From JBBROS01 sp963752225 (GTDB taxonomy: Bacteria > Pseudomonadota > Alphaproteobacteria > Acetobacterales > Acetobacteraceae): a stretch of 64,000 nt of DNA. Below, piece by piece: positions 55,680 to 64,000 of the stretch. Position numbers and translations under genes: made by a program. Numbering within the stretch: position 1 is the first letter of the stretch; each line of letters begins with the position of its first letter. The notes under the pieces were generated by a model. That model was not told the origin of the DNA, did no database searches, and saw nothing but the letters and a program-made list of their open reading frames with translations. Location of the stretch: the NCBI GenBank assembly GCA_963752225.1, contig CAVVXS010000009.1, positions 682,001 through 746,000 of the forward strand, in the 5' to 3' direction.

Positions 55680-57308
55680 GCCACGGCATCGCCGCCGATC
55701 ATCCACGGGGCGGGGACGTCACGGCCGCAGCCGAGTTGTGTTCGGCGTCGGGCCTGACCGAAACCGCGACCCGGCGTTTCGTTCGCAACGTCGGCTCCAA
55801 CGGTGCCTTCGCCATACTGAACGTCGTGCTGATGACGTGGTACATTCCATTTCTTGTGCACCACCTCGGCGTCGACGCATACAGCGTGATCGCGCTGTCC
55901 AACACGCTGGTCTTGTATGCTGCGATCGTCTCAGCGAGCCTCGACACCTCGGTCAACCGCTTCCTCGCCATCGAGGTGAACCGAGGCAGCGTTGACGGCG
56001 CGAACCGCGTGTTCAATGCCGCACTGGCGCTGTCGATCGGCGGGTGCGGCGCGCTGCTCGTCCCGGCAGCGGTCGTCACGTGCCTGTTTCCGTCCCTGTT
56101 CAAGGTCCCGTCCGGACTTGCCGACGCAAGCCGCGCCTTGTTCGCGAGTGCTGCCTTCGCCACTCTGCTTGCGATCCTGTCCGGGAATTTCGGGCTCGCC
56201 GGCGTCGTCACTCACCGGTTTGACCTGCGGAATCTCGTTCGGGGGGCCGCCTCGATCGTCCGCTTCGGCGTGGTGACGGCGCTTTTTGCCGCCTATCCGG
56301 CCACCTTGTATGGGGTGGCTGCGGGACTCGTGCTTTCGGCCTGCGTCGGTCTGGCGGGAGATCTCTGGCTGTGCCGCCGGCTCATGCCGCAGCTTCGTAT
56401 CGACCTCCGCCAAGTCGAGCTGGGCAGGCTACGCGCGATGATGAGCCTGGGCGGCTGGTCGGTGGTCAACCAAACCGGATTCATGCTGCTGATGCAGGTT
56501 GACCTCATCCTGGTCAATCGTTTCTTCGGCCCGGAAGCGACCGGTCGATACGGCTCGCTGATGCTCTTTCCGGCACTGATCTACTTGCTGACGGAGCCTG
56601 TGATCACGGTGCTCAGTCCAATCATCATGGCGCGCTACGCGGTCGCCGACTATGCATCCATGCTCCGTCTCATCAACAGTTCGGTCAAGCTGATCGGCCT
56701 TGGGCTGGCGCTTCCTGTCGGCCTGCTCTGCGGCTTCGGCGGCCCGATACTGGCATTGTGGCTGGGGCTCAGCTTCGCCCCGTTGGACCTGCTCGTGGTC
56801 CTCTTGGTCGGCCATCTCACGATCGGCCTGGCGGTCCGACCGATCGCCTACCTGCTCACGGCCTACAACCGAGTGCGCCTGCAAGGCATCGTCACTCTGG
56901 CGCTTGGCGTCGCCAATATCGGCTTGGCGATCGGATTGATCCGCTGGACCGGCTTGGGAATGGCCGCGGTCGCCGCCGCAAGTGCGATCACGTGGCTCAT
57001 CCGCAACCTCGTATTCCTGAACACCTACAGCGCTATCGTATCGGGGCAGCGTTGGTGGACGTTCAGTCCCGCACTCCTGGCCGGTGCGGCGTGCACGGTC
57101 GGTGTTGCACTCGCAGGACGGCTGATCGGTACGGCTTTGGCATCCCGAAACCTGGGTCGCGCTCGGGGCGTGGGCGGTTGGTGTCGCCGTCTCCTACGCT
57201 GCGATCCTCTATCTGGTCGGTCTCGACAGTCGCGATCGAGAGCTGCTGCGAACATTGCTGCGCCGCGGGCAAGCCTTCGCCCGAGGCGATGCGATCGTCA
57301 GCGGGTAA
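55676..57308 (+). pseudogene. Wzx-type oligosaccharide flippase, frameshifted near its C-terminus
   Basis: The frame starts at ATG 55676 (ATGA overlap) and reads through about 490 residues of a MOP-superfamily flippase with ~12-14 helices (LLMQVDLILVNRFFGPEATG). After ALASRN (57140s) the frame turns non-membrane-like and continues to 57502. Dropping one A from the AAA at 57148-57150 gives TWVALGAWAVGVAVSYAAIL then LYLVGLDSRDRELLRTLLRR and a TAA at 57306-57308, a normal flippase end. It is either a real mutation or a homopolymer error. Function would be translocating the lipid-linked repeat unit. Confidence 0.82.
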
Positions 57309-57376
57309 TCCGTCGCGATGCGTCCGCAACGGACTGCGCCGGCACGGTCCGCCTCGGAGGCGACGCGGGCAAGCCG

Positions 57377-58081
57377 TCAGGCCGGGTTTCCCTCTGGTTT
57401 CTGGATCCAGGCCAGCACGTGAGTGCGCAGAAACGGCACGACGTTGAGGAGCCGGTAGAGACCCGGATGCACGCGGCATACGGCACGCGCCAGAGGCGGT
57501 AGCAGCGTTACCCTGCTCGCCGCGACCCGGCCTGCCGGGAAGAGCGCTCGGATCCGAGCAAGCGAAATACCTCTTACGTCGGGATTGAACGGGTTGTTCA
57601 CTGCCAGATCGTACCAGAGCACGGCCCCGCCTGGTCGTACCCATCGCCACATCGCGGATGCTAACCGTTGCTGAAATCCATCGTCGAGGAGCGAGGAGAA
57701 GACGACGAACTGCGCGACGATGTCCTGACTCGAGCGTTCGACGTCGGCCGTGCACGCATCCCCGCCGATCAACTCCACGGCACGCGGCAGCTTGCGTTGC
57801 GCCTGGGCAAGCCGCTCGGACAGCACCTCGATACCAATCAAGTGCTCTGGCGCGAAACCGAGCTGGATCATCTCGGTAAGCACGTTGCCTTCGCCACATC
57901 CGACCTCAAGCAATCGCCGCTCCGGCAGGTCATTCCATCCGGATTTTGCCAGAAAGCGCAGCACCGCAAGTCGGCGCTCATCGATCAGTTCCTTGATGCC
58001 GGGCTGCGAGATGCCGTAGCGGCTGCTGTCGTCGCGGCGGGCATAGCGTTTGATAACCGCCTCCACCTCCGGATCATGCAT
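57377..58081 (-). CDS. Class I SAM-dependent methyltransferase
   Basis: 234 residues. The SAM motif I is LLEVGCGEGNVLTEM; strand 4 is in IVAQFVVFSSLLDD, and RPGGAVLWYDLA is the usual strand 5 region. ATG 58081 has GAGGAGG upstream. It may methylate a sugar hydroxyl of the EPS or an acyl intermediate; neighbouring glycosyltransferase and assembly genes favour the sugar. It faces the flippase gene. Confidence 0.85.
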   Translation of the reverse strand: MHDPEVEAVIKRYARRDDSSRYGISQPGIKELIDERRLAVLRFLAKSGWNDLPERRLLEVGCGEGNVLTEMIQLGFAPEHLIGIEVLSERLAQAQRKLPRAVELIGGDACTADVERSSQDIVAQFVVFSSLLDDGFQQRLASAMWRWVRPGGAVLWYDLAVNNPFNPDVRGISLARIRALFPAGRVAASRVTLLPPLARAVCRVHPGLYRLLNVVPFLRTHVLAWIQKPEGNPA

Positions 58082-58145
58082 GTCGCCTCCTCAGTCCACA
58101 AACGGCTGGCCCAGCATCATGGGCGATGGATCGGGCCTCCCGTGA

Positions 58146-59141
58146 TCAGGCTACATCGATGACGCGGCGTCTGCGACGGCTCGAGAAGTGATCATGCAGC
58201 TTCCAGGCGGCACTCTGCAGGTCCATCCGGCGGGAGTTGCCGTCGATCAGCGTCGCGCTCCCGGCCGGGCAGATCGTGTGCAACCCGCCATCGCAACGCC
58301 CTTGGATCGGATCGAGACGACGCAGCGGCACCTCGGTGAACTCCGTTGTCGTCATCGATCGGACCTCGTTCAGGATCACCGCGCCGCCGTAGACCGCCGA
58401 ACAGTCCTGCCCAGGACGGATCAGCTTTCCCCGTGCCCGGAACAATGGTCCGGCAGGACGAGTGCCGACGCGGCCGCGGCGAACCGGGTTGCGGGGATGC
58501 GGCTCCCAGGGCCCGGTCAAGGATGACGCGAAGAACACGAACAGATCCCCCTCCGGGTCGTGGTCATGCAAGCAACAGAACATGAACCATCGCTCACCAT
58601 CGTGCCAAAGCGTCGGATCGACCACAGGATACCCCGACAGGATCGGGCCGAGGAGCCGCGGCCCGTCGACATCCTCCCACAGCAAGACCGCGCTTGCTTC
58701 CCACGTTTCAGCGGTAAGCAGCCGCCGTCCGGCCTCTTCCCCGATCGGAAACGGATACGAGACGTGGTGGGCGCTCTTGAGGTACGGGCGGAACTGCGCG
58801 CCGGCGAGGTCCTCCCCGGGCTCGAGGTCGGCGCGCCAAATCTGCCCCCGCCCGACGCCATGACGAACCATGTGCTCGGCGAACAGCGTGCGGCTCCCGT
58901 CGCTGTTCGAGCGACAGGCCGGGTCCGCCAAGTATGCTCCGCGAGGGTTCGGGATCCACCGGGGGGTTTGGACGATGCCACGCTCGACGATGTCTTCGGC
59001 GGTTTGATCGACGACCCCGATGTTCCACACGCTATTCAGCAGCAAGCTCGCCGTACGTCGCCGGAACCGGCGGTTCCAAGGTTCGGGACTGGTGATGGCC
59101 TTGGTCTCGCTATGGTGCTCGGTGCACAATTTTTGTTGCAT
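58146..59141 (-). CDS. GINT1-N-like / GH43-like propeller glycosyltransferase-associated protein
   Basis: About 331 residues. Blocks NSVWNIGVVDQ, HHVSYPFPIG, VVDPTLWHDG, LTGPWEPHPRNPV, RPAGPLF and RPGQDCSAVYGG match the glucosamine inositolphosphorylceramide transferase N-terminal family as I remember it, a five-bladed propeller related to GH43/GH68. Bacterial members sit in polysaccharide clusters, role unknown. The start is uncertain: ATG 59141 or TTG 59171, neither with a good site. It is divergent from the acyl-CoA dehydrogenase gene. Confidence 0.75.
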   Translation of the reverse strand: MQQKLCTEHHSETKAITSPEPWNRRFRRRTASLLLNSVWNIGVVDQTAEDIVERGIVQTPRWIPNPRGAYLADPACRSNSDGSRTLFAEHMVRHGVGRGQIWRADLEPGEDLAGAQFRPYLKSAHHVSYPFPIGEEAGRRLLTAETWEASAVLLWEDVDGPRLLGPILSGYPVVDPTLWHDGERWFMFCCLHDHDPEGDLFVFFASSLTGPWEPHPRNPVRRGRVGTRPAGPLFRARGKLIRPGQDCSAVYGGAVILNEVRSMTTTEFTEVPLRRLDPIQGRCDGGLHTICPAGSATLIDGNSRRMDLQSAAWKLHDHFSSRRRRRVIDVA

Positions 59142-59231
59142 TCCACATGCGACCGAGCGGGCCGGATTCAATTGACGTTAACAGATGGCCGCTTCAAAAT
59201 CAGATCGATCCTGGACGGAGCGGGGGCGATC

Positions 59232-60446
59232 GTGGAAGATCTGGCGTCTATCGGAGTGCGTCACGTTGCGTTGAGCACACCATCCGACGACATGCCGCTT
59301 CAGCAACGCACCGAGTTGGCAGCGGCGGTTGCAGCCGAATTCGCCGAGCAGGTCGATCGCGAGGCGCGCTTTCCCGAGGAGGCACTCGGCGCCTTGCAGA
59401 CGCAACGACTGATGGGTGTTCTGGTCCCGCCCGAGCTCGGGGGAGAGGGCGCGAGTCTCAGTGACGTCAGCGACATCTGTTATCGCCTCGCCCGCCATTG
59501 CTCCGCCACGGCGATGATCTTCGCGATGCACCAATCGTGCGTGGCGTGTCTCGTACGGCATGGACACGAGAGTGCGTGGCATCGTGGCCTGCTGCGGCAA
59601 ATCGCTGCCGGGCAGCTTCTGCTCGCGTCCTCGACGACCGAGGGGCAGGCTGGCGGAAACCTGCGTTCCAGCCAGTCGGCCGTCGAGCAATCGGGCACCT
59701 CCATCCGGCTCGACCGGGCGGCGACGGTCGTGTCCTATGGAGCGCGGGCCGATGGCATCCTCACCACGGCCCGCCGGTCGCCGGATGCGGCCGTGAACGA
59801 CCAGGTATTGGTCGCATTCTGCCGGGCCAACTATTCGTTGTCGCAACTCGGCGGCTGGGACGCTCTGGGGATGCGCGGAACCTGCAGCGCCGGGTTTGCC
59901 TTGCGCGCGGTGGGCGAGGTGGCCCAGATCCTGCCGGGATCCTACGACCGCATTCACGCGATGACGATGGTCCCGGTTCACCACCTTGTTTGGTCGAGCG
60001 TCTGGGCCGGCATCGCAGCCGGCGCGGTCGAGCGGGCCAGGGCTTTCGTGCGCCAGGTCGCGCGGAAAGGCGACGGCACGCTTCCGCCCGGTGCTCAGCA
60101 GCTGACCTTGGCCCGCTCGAACCTGCTCAAGCTGCGCGCGCTGATCGGCGCGACGATCGACATGTTCGAAACCAATGCCGAAGACGAACAACAGCTCCGC
60201 TCGGTCGAGTTCCAGACGAGGATCAATCTGACCAAGGTCGAGGCATCCGAACTCGCCGTCGAGACCGTCATGACCGCGGCGCGGGCTTGTGGGCTTTCGG
60301 GTTACCGCAACGATTCCGAGTTCAGCATCGGACGCCAAATCCGCGATGTCCTGTCGGCGCCGATCATGATCCACAACGACCGTATCCTGGCGAACCTGAC
60401 CTTGGCCTCGAGCTTCGGGTCGATCCCGGACGGGTTGCGTGACTGA
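59232..60446 (+). CDS. Acyl-CoA dehydrogenase-like flavoprotein
   Basis: 404 residues from the proposed GTG 59232 (GGAG at 59217-59220); ATG 59292 is another possible start. The ACAD fold is shown by LMGVLVPPELGGEGASLSD at the N-terminus, TTEGQAGGNLRSSQS in the middle and WAGIAAGAVERARAFV at the C-terminal helices, with GGWDALGMRGTCS typical of the FAD-binding part. Such enzymes make alpha,beta double bonds in acyl-CoA or acyl-carrier-protein thioesters, and some oxidise prolyl-carrier proteins. Its position ahead of an amino acid:carrier protein ligase and an ACP suggests that it works on a carrier-bound substrate. Confidence 0.85.
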   Translation: MEDLASIGVRHVALSTPSDDMPLQQRTELAAAVAAEFAEQVDREARFPEEALGALQTQRLMGVLVPPELGGEGASLSDVSDICYRLARHCSATAMIFAMHQSCVACLVRHGHESAWHRGLLRQIAAGQLLLASSTTEGQAGGNLRSSQSAVEQSGTSIRLDRAATVVSYGARADGILTTARRSPDAAVNDQVLVAFCRANYSLSQLGGWDALGMRGTCSAGFALRAVGEVAQILPGSYDRIHAMTMVPVHHLVWSSVWAGIAAGAVERARAFVRQVARKGDGTLPPGAQQLTLARSNLLKLRALIGATIDMFETNAEDEQQLRSVEFQTRINLTKVEASELAVETVMTAARACGLSGYRNDSEFSIGRQIRDVLSAPIMIHNDRILANLTLASSFGSIPDGLRD

Positions 60447-60517
60447 AACGACGGTGCCCGGACCGTAACGTGGACCGGCCGGCGGCAGACCTTGTAACCC
60501 ACTCGGAGCGACTGCGA

Positions 60518-61441
60518 ATGGATACGCCTGTTCAGCAACCGGCTGCCGAACTGCAGCGCGGCGACGCCGCGGCCGACGCCTTGTTCCTGAAGATGCGCGC
60601 GCCGGGCGTTTATGCGCGGACCGAGCTTTGCCTTCTGCTGACGGAGCGCCTCGGCGCGCTTCTCAGCAGTCATCGGCCGGATGGGGCGGAAGTGCTTCGC
60701 CTGCCACCGGTGACGAACCGCAGGGACCTGGAGAGATCGGGCTACCTTCAGAGCTTTCCGCACCTGCTCGGCTGCGTGTGCGCGTTGCAGGGGACGGAGC
60801 ACGAGGTCAGGCGAACCGTGGATCGGTCCGCACAGGGCGACGAGTGGACGGATGTGCTTGCCGCCACCGACCTCGCCCTGAGCCCGGCCGCCTGCTATCC
60901 GTTGTATCCGCTTGCCGCCGGACGTGGGCCCTTGCCGCCCGGCGGTTTGTTGTTCGACGTCGAGTGCGACTGTTTTCGGTGCGAACCGTCGTCGAAACCC
61001 GACCGCCTGCAATCGTTCCGCATGCGCGAATTTGTCTGCATCGGCGGACCGGCGCAGGTCGTCGCCTTTCGCAAGATCTGGTTGGAACGAGCGCAGGACC
61101 TGGCGAGCCAGCTTGGCCTGGCAGCTTGCATCGCGTCGGCCAGCGACCCGTTCTTCGGACGGGAAGGACAGATGCGAGGCGTCAACCAGATCCAGCAATC
61201 CCTCAAATTCGAATTGCTGATCCCGACCTGGTCGGAGGAGCACCCGACCGCGTGCATGAGTTTCAACTACCATCAGGATCATTTCGGTTCCATCTGGAAC
61301 ATCCGGGATGAAGACGGGGCGATCGCCCACACCGCCTGCGTTGCCTTCGGTGTGGACCGTCTCGTCTTGGCGCTCGTCTCCGCGCACGGACCCGATGTTC
61401 GACGCTGGCCTGCAACGGCGCGCGAGGTCCTGCAGCTTTGA
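60518..61441 (+). CDS. Amino acid:[carrier protein] ligase (class II aminoacyl-tRNA synthetase-like)
   Basis: 307 residues, a free-standing catalytic core related to atypical seryl-tRNA synthetases without a tRNA-binding domain. It should activate a small amino acid with ATP and load it on the phosphopantetheine of a carrier protein. Motif 2 is FRMREFV; motif 3 is AFGVDRLVLAL. Cys126 (in AACYPLYP), Glu171 (in FRMRE) and Cys274 (in HTACVAF) would bind Zn: their spacing of 45 and 103 equals that of the Bradyrhizobium enzyme Bll0957 (Cys131/Glu176/Cys279, from memory). ATG 60518 is preceded by GGAG; GTG 60470 is an alternative. Its carrier is probably the next gene. Confidence 0.9.
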   Translation: MDTPVQQPAAELQRGDAAADALFLKMRAPGVYARTELCLLLTERLGALLSSHRPDGAEVLRLPPVTNRRDLERSGYLQSFPHLLGCVCALQGTEHEVRRTVDRSAQGDEWTDVLAATDLALSPAACYPLYPLAAGRGPLPPGGLLFDVECDCFRCEPSSKPDRLQSFRMREFVCIGGPAQVVAFRKIWLERAQDLASQLGLAACIASASDPFFGREGQMRGVNQIQQSLKFELLIPTWSEEHPTACMSFNYHQDHFGSIWNIRDEDGAIAHTACVAFGVDRLVLALVSAHGPDVRRWPATAREVLQL

Positions 61442-61560
61442 CGCGGCCGGCGACCGGAGCACAGGCCCAAGGAACCTGGCCTGCCCAAGCCTGCCGGCCC
61501 GTGCGGGATCGGGAGGCGGCATCTGCACACATCGAGATCGTGTCTGGGAGAAGAGAAGCA

Positions 61561-61805
61561 TGAACGTGCGGCAGACCATCGTCTCGACGTTCCAAGACGT
61601 CGCCAAGGAACACCACAAAACTCTCGGACCGCTGGAGGACGATGCGCCGCTGCTTGAGTTGGGTCTCGACTCGCTCTGCCTCGCCGTGATCGTGGCACGG
61701 CTGGAACGAGAGTTGGGCCGGGACCCGTTCAGCGCTGACGAAGAGGTCGACATGCCCGTGACGTTCGGTGACCTGGTGGCTTTATACGAGACCGCCCTTG
61801 CCTGA
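61561..61805 (+). CDS. Acyl/aminoacyl carrier protein
   Basis: 81 residues with one phosphopantetheine-binding domain. The attachment Ser38 is in LLELGLDSLCLAV. A GGGAGAAG site lies just upstream of ATG 61561. It follows the ligase by 119 bp, and its stop is 4 bp before the adenylating enzyme, so all three probably act together. The Cys after DSL is uncommon. A phosphopantetheinyl transferase is not in the window and would be supplied from elsewhere. Confidence 0.92.
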
Positions 61806-61809
61806 TGCG

Positions 61810-63180
61810 ATGTCGCTTTGGCAGCTCACCCGGTCGGCTGGCGCGCTGCCGCGGCGGTGGCTTCACGCCAAGGACGATCGGGTATGCCTGGGCGACTTGC
61901 AGGAACGCTCCCCGGGTGGCCCCGACGAGGACCTGCGCTCGGACGTGGTGCTGCTGCTGAGCACGACGCAACTCGCGACCGTCATCGCCCTGCTCGAGTT
62001 GGACGGCGCGGCTCGCCGGATCGTCCTTTGCCCACCTGACCTCGACAGCCGGCATCTGCCCGCCATCCTGTCGGGCTCCGAGGCGACGGCGTTCGTTGCA
62101 GACGCTCCGAGGCCCGATCTCGTCGCGGCCGGCTTGCGACGCCTCATGTCGGGCAATCCGGCCGCGCCGTGCCCGCGTGACCGTGCCAGGGTGGAGACGG
62201 AGTGGGTCCTGCTCACCTCTGGAACGACGGGCCGGCCCAAGATGGTCGTGCACACGCTGCCCTCGCTGATCGGCGCGATCGAGGCCTCGGCCGCGCCGGA
62301 CACGGACGTGGTATGGAGCACCTTCTACGACATCCGCCGCTATGGCGGCCTGCAAATCCTGCTGCGGGCGCTTGTCGGCGGCGGCTCGATGGTCCTCTCG
62401 AGCGGCGGCGAAGCAGCGAAGGCGTTCCTGGACCGCGCGAGTGCCGCGTCGGTCTCGCACATGTCGGGAACGCCGACGCATTGGCGCAACGCCATCCTTG
62501 GCCGGCCGCCCGCCGCCTTCCGGCCGCGTTACGTCCGGCTGTCCGGCGAAACCGCGGACCAGGCGATCCTGGACAAGTTGTCGCAACTCTTCCCGGACGC
62601 GGTCGTGGCGCATGCATTCGCCTCGACCGAGGCGGGGGTTGCATTCGATGTACGCGACGGCCGGGCCGGGGTGCCGGTCGCGCTGATGACGTCCGGCTCC
62701 GGCGGCGTCGAACTGCGCGTCCAGGAGGGCACGCTCAGGATCCGGTCACCGCGAACCGCGCTCCGCTACCTCGGCGACGCGGTCGGTCCGCTCGCGGATG
62801 CGGACGGGTTTGTGGACACCAAGGACGTGCTCGAGCTCCGCGACGAGCGTTACCATTTCCTCGGTCGCGGTGACGGCGTGATCAATGTCGGCGGCTTCAA
62901 GGTCCATCCGGAGGAGGTCGAAGCCGTTATAAATCGGCTCCCCGGCATCGAGCGTTCTCTTGTCAGAGGCCGGCGCAACCCGATGACCGGGGCGATCGTC
63001 GTCGCCGACGTCGTGTTGGACGCGCACCCCAGCGACCCCCGGGCAGCGAAGCCGAGCGAGGCCGAGATCGTGACGGCGTGCCGAGACATGCTGCCCTGGT
63101 ACAAGGTGCCCGCCACGATCCGCTTTGTTCCCGCGCTGGACATCAGCGTTGCCGGCAAGCTGGTCCGTGCCGGTGCGTAA
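61810..63180 (+). CDS. ANL-superfamily AMP-dependent acyl/aryl ligase
   Basis: 456 residues. The P-loop-like motif LLTSGTTGRPKMVVHT, the hinge/A8 region in YHFLGRGDGVINVGGFKVHP and the A10 Lys near SVAGKLVRAGA are present. It activates a carboxylic acid as acyl-AMP and transfers it to a thiol, either CoA or the neighbouring carrier protein. It is shorter than typical acyl-CoA synthetases (~500-550) because the N-terminal part is compact. It starts 4 bp after the carrier protein stop and overlaps the SDR by 8 bp. Confidence 0.88.
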   Translation: MSLWQLTRSAGALPRRWLHAKDDRVCLGDLQERSPGGPDEDLRSDVVLLLSTTQLATVIALLELDGAARRIVLCPPDLDSRHLPAILSGSEATAFVADAPRPDLVAAGLRRLMSGNPAAPCPRDRARVETEWVLLTSGTTGRPKMVVHTLPSLIGAIEASAAPDTDVVWSTFYDIRRYGGLQILLRALVGGGSMVLSSGGEAAKAFLDRASAASVSHMSGTPTHWRNAILGRPPAAFRPRYVRLSGETADQAILDKLSQLFPDAVVAHAFASTEAGVAFDVRDGRAGVPVALMTSGSGGVELRVQEGTLRIRSPRTALRYLGDAVGPLADADGFVDTKDVLELRDERYHFLGRGDGVINVGGFKVHPEEVEAVINRLPGIERSLVRGRRNPMTGAIVVADVVLDAHPSDPRAAKPSEAEIVTACRDMLPWYKVPATIRFVPALDISVAGKLVRAGA

Positions 63181-63907
63181 CGTCATCGTCACTGGCGGCA
63201 GCCGCGGTCTCGGACTTGCCATCACCGAGCGGCTGGCCGGTGCCGGATACCGGGTCGTCGCACTCGCTCGCCGGCAAAGCGACGAACTCGCCGCCCTTGC
63301 CGCGAGGCCGTGCGGCCCCGGCTCGGGCGAAGTCTGCTTCCAGGCGTGCGACCTCTCCGACCTGCCCCAACTGCCTCAGATGGTTCGGCATCTGCACGAG
63401 ACGTTCGGGGCCATCCACGGGCTGGTCAACAATGCCGCCTCCGGGACGGGTGGCCTGCTGTCGACCATGCGCGACGGCGAGATCGAGCGGCTCGTGTCGA
63501 TGAACATCCTGTCGCCCATCCTGCTGACCAAATATGTCGTTCGCGGCATGATGGCGACCCAGGGCAGCCGGATCGTCAATATCGGCTCGATCGTGGCGGC
63601 AAACGGGTTTACGGGGCTGTCAGTCTATTCGGCCACGAAGGCGGCCCTGTCGGGCTTCACTCGTTCTCTCGCCCGCGAGCTCGGCCCGCTCGGGATCACG
63701 GTCAACGCGGTGGCCCCGGGCTTCATCGAGACCGAGATGACGCGCGAATTAAATGGGGGGCAGCGCTCTCAGATCGCCCGCCGGAGTGCGCTGCAGCGAT
63801 CGGCTGTCCCGGATGACGTTGCCGCCACGGTGGCGTTCCTGTTGAGCGAGGACGCCCGCAACGTCACCGGGACGACGCTCACGGTCGATGCCGGCAGCAC
63901 CGCATGA
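63173..63907 (+). CDS. SDR family ketoreductase (FabG-like)
   Basis: 244 residues. TGGSRGLGLAITERLA cofactor motif, NNAASG, catalytic Ser in NIGSIVAANG and YSATKAALSGF with Tyr/Lys in place, plus PGFIETEM. The pattern is that of beta-ketoacyl-ACP reductases, so it may reduce a carrier-bound keto group in this cassette. The start is GTG 63173 (or GTG 63167); both overlap the ligase end. It is the last gene in the run. Confidence 0.88.
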   Translation: MRNVIVTGGSRGLGLAITERLAGAGYRVVALARRQSDELAALAARPCGPGSGEVCFQACDLSDLPQLPQMVRHLHETFGAIHGLVNNAASGTGGLLSTMRDGEIERLVSMNILSPILLTKYVVRGMMATQGSRIVNIGSIVAANGFTGLSVYSATKAALSGFTRSLARELGPLGITVNAVAPGFIETEMTRELNGGQRSQIARRSALQRSAVPDDVAATVAFLLSEDARNVTGTTLTVDAGSTA

Positions 63908-63937
63908 GGCGGATCGAGCGACAGCTGCCGGAGCCGG

Positions 63938-64000
63938 TCAGAAATCGAACAACGCACGTTCCGTGTAGGTCAGGTCGAGCGGAGTTTGCGGGTCCGGACC
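63938..64000 (-). CDS. C-terminal end of an unidentified gene (partial)
   Basis: The minus-strand frame at the right edge ends with PLDLTYTERALFDF then TGA (63938-63940). Only 20 residues are visible. The start is beyond the window. I cannot assign a family. Confidence 0.4.
   Translation of the reverse strand, partial: GPDPQTPLDLTYTERALFDF

Noticed and set aside
57309..57502. Continuation of the flippase reading frame to 57502
   Set aside because: This part is Arg/Ser-rich and not membrane-like; the normal C-terminus is found in another frame ending at 57308.
58146..59171. TTG 59171 as the definite start of the GINT1-like protein
   Set aside because: No ribosome site supports it over ATG 59141; both remain possible.

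Overview
The window is a high-GC, gene-dense stretch of a Gram-negative chromosome. It most resembles an alphaproteobacterium of the Rhodospirillales/Acetobacteraceae type. This rests on a membrane-bound PQQ-dependent dehydrogenase of the glucose/quinate/shikimate family, a class I PHA synthase, many GTG/TTG starts with strong Shine-Dalgarno sites, ATGA/GTGA stop-start overlaps, a DUF6489 protein and a short hairpin-rich intergenic repeat. No rRNA gene or marker protein is present, so the assignment is an inference.

Region 1 (1-8165), inositol catabolism: the end of a TRAP transporter permease, an MFS transporter, iolD, iolE, an SDR and iolG on the plus strand, facing a second Gfo/Idh/MocA dehydrogenase on the minus strand. 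iolA, iolB and iolC are not in view. Region 2 (8197-15181): a PQQ-dependent membrane dehydrogenase, class I PHA synthase, a DUF6489 protein, an FAD aromatic-ring monooxygenase and tRNA-Thr(GGT). Region 3 (15335-19251): a five-gene operon with overlapping stops and starts (Bcr/CflA-type MFS, class I amidotransferase, DoxX, an SDR lacking the YxxxK pair, a methyltransferase). Region 4 (19252-27482): a GMC oxidoreductase, two M20 hydrolases, an orphan molybdenum hydroxylase large subunit that seems to start at an AUC codon, and a DAO-type flavoprotein, with a three-hairpin repeat between the last two. Region 5 (27538-35641): a carbohydrate-type ABC transporter with a LacI regulator and three SnoaL/NTF2-fold proteins. 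An 18-bp perfect palindrome with a central ACGT lies in the divergent promoter region and is a good candidate operator.

Region 6 (36494-64000), exopolysaccharide locus: two paralogous secreted-type beta-helix proteins, a sugar epimerase, glycosyltransferases, an AsnB-type amidotransferase (frameshifted), a LuxR-type regulator, an initiating sugar transferase fused in frame to an ExoF-like export protein, a DegT aminotransferase, a nucleotidyltransferase, an ExoP/Wzc-like co-polymerase with a degenerate kinase P-loop, a Wzy polymerase, a Wzx flippase (frameshifted), a methyltransferase and a GINT1-like glycosyltransferase/propeller protein. It is followed by acyl-CoA dehydrogenase, amino acid:[carrier protein] ligase, a carrier protein, an ANL adenylating enzyme and a ketoreductase-type SDR.

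That last cassette (59232-63907) is the most exciting part. It looks like a tRNA- and NRPS-independent pathway that loads an amino acid on a free-standing carrier protein and oxidises or reduces it there, sitting beside an EPS assembly locus. One possible output is an unusual acyl or aminoacyl decoration of the polysaccharide. Two single-A frameshifts in EPS genes (near 44039 and 57148) should be verified against raw reads before calling the locus decayed.
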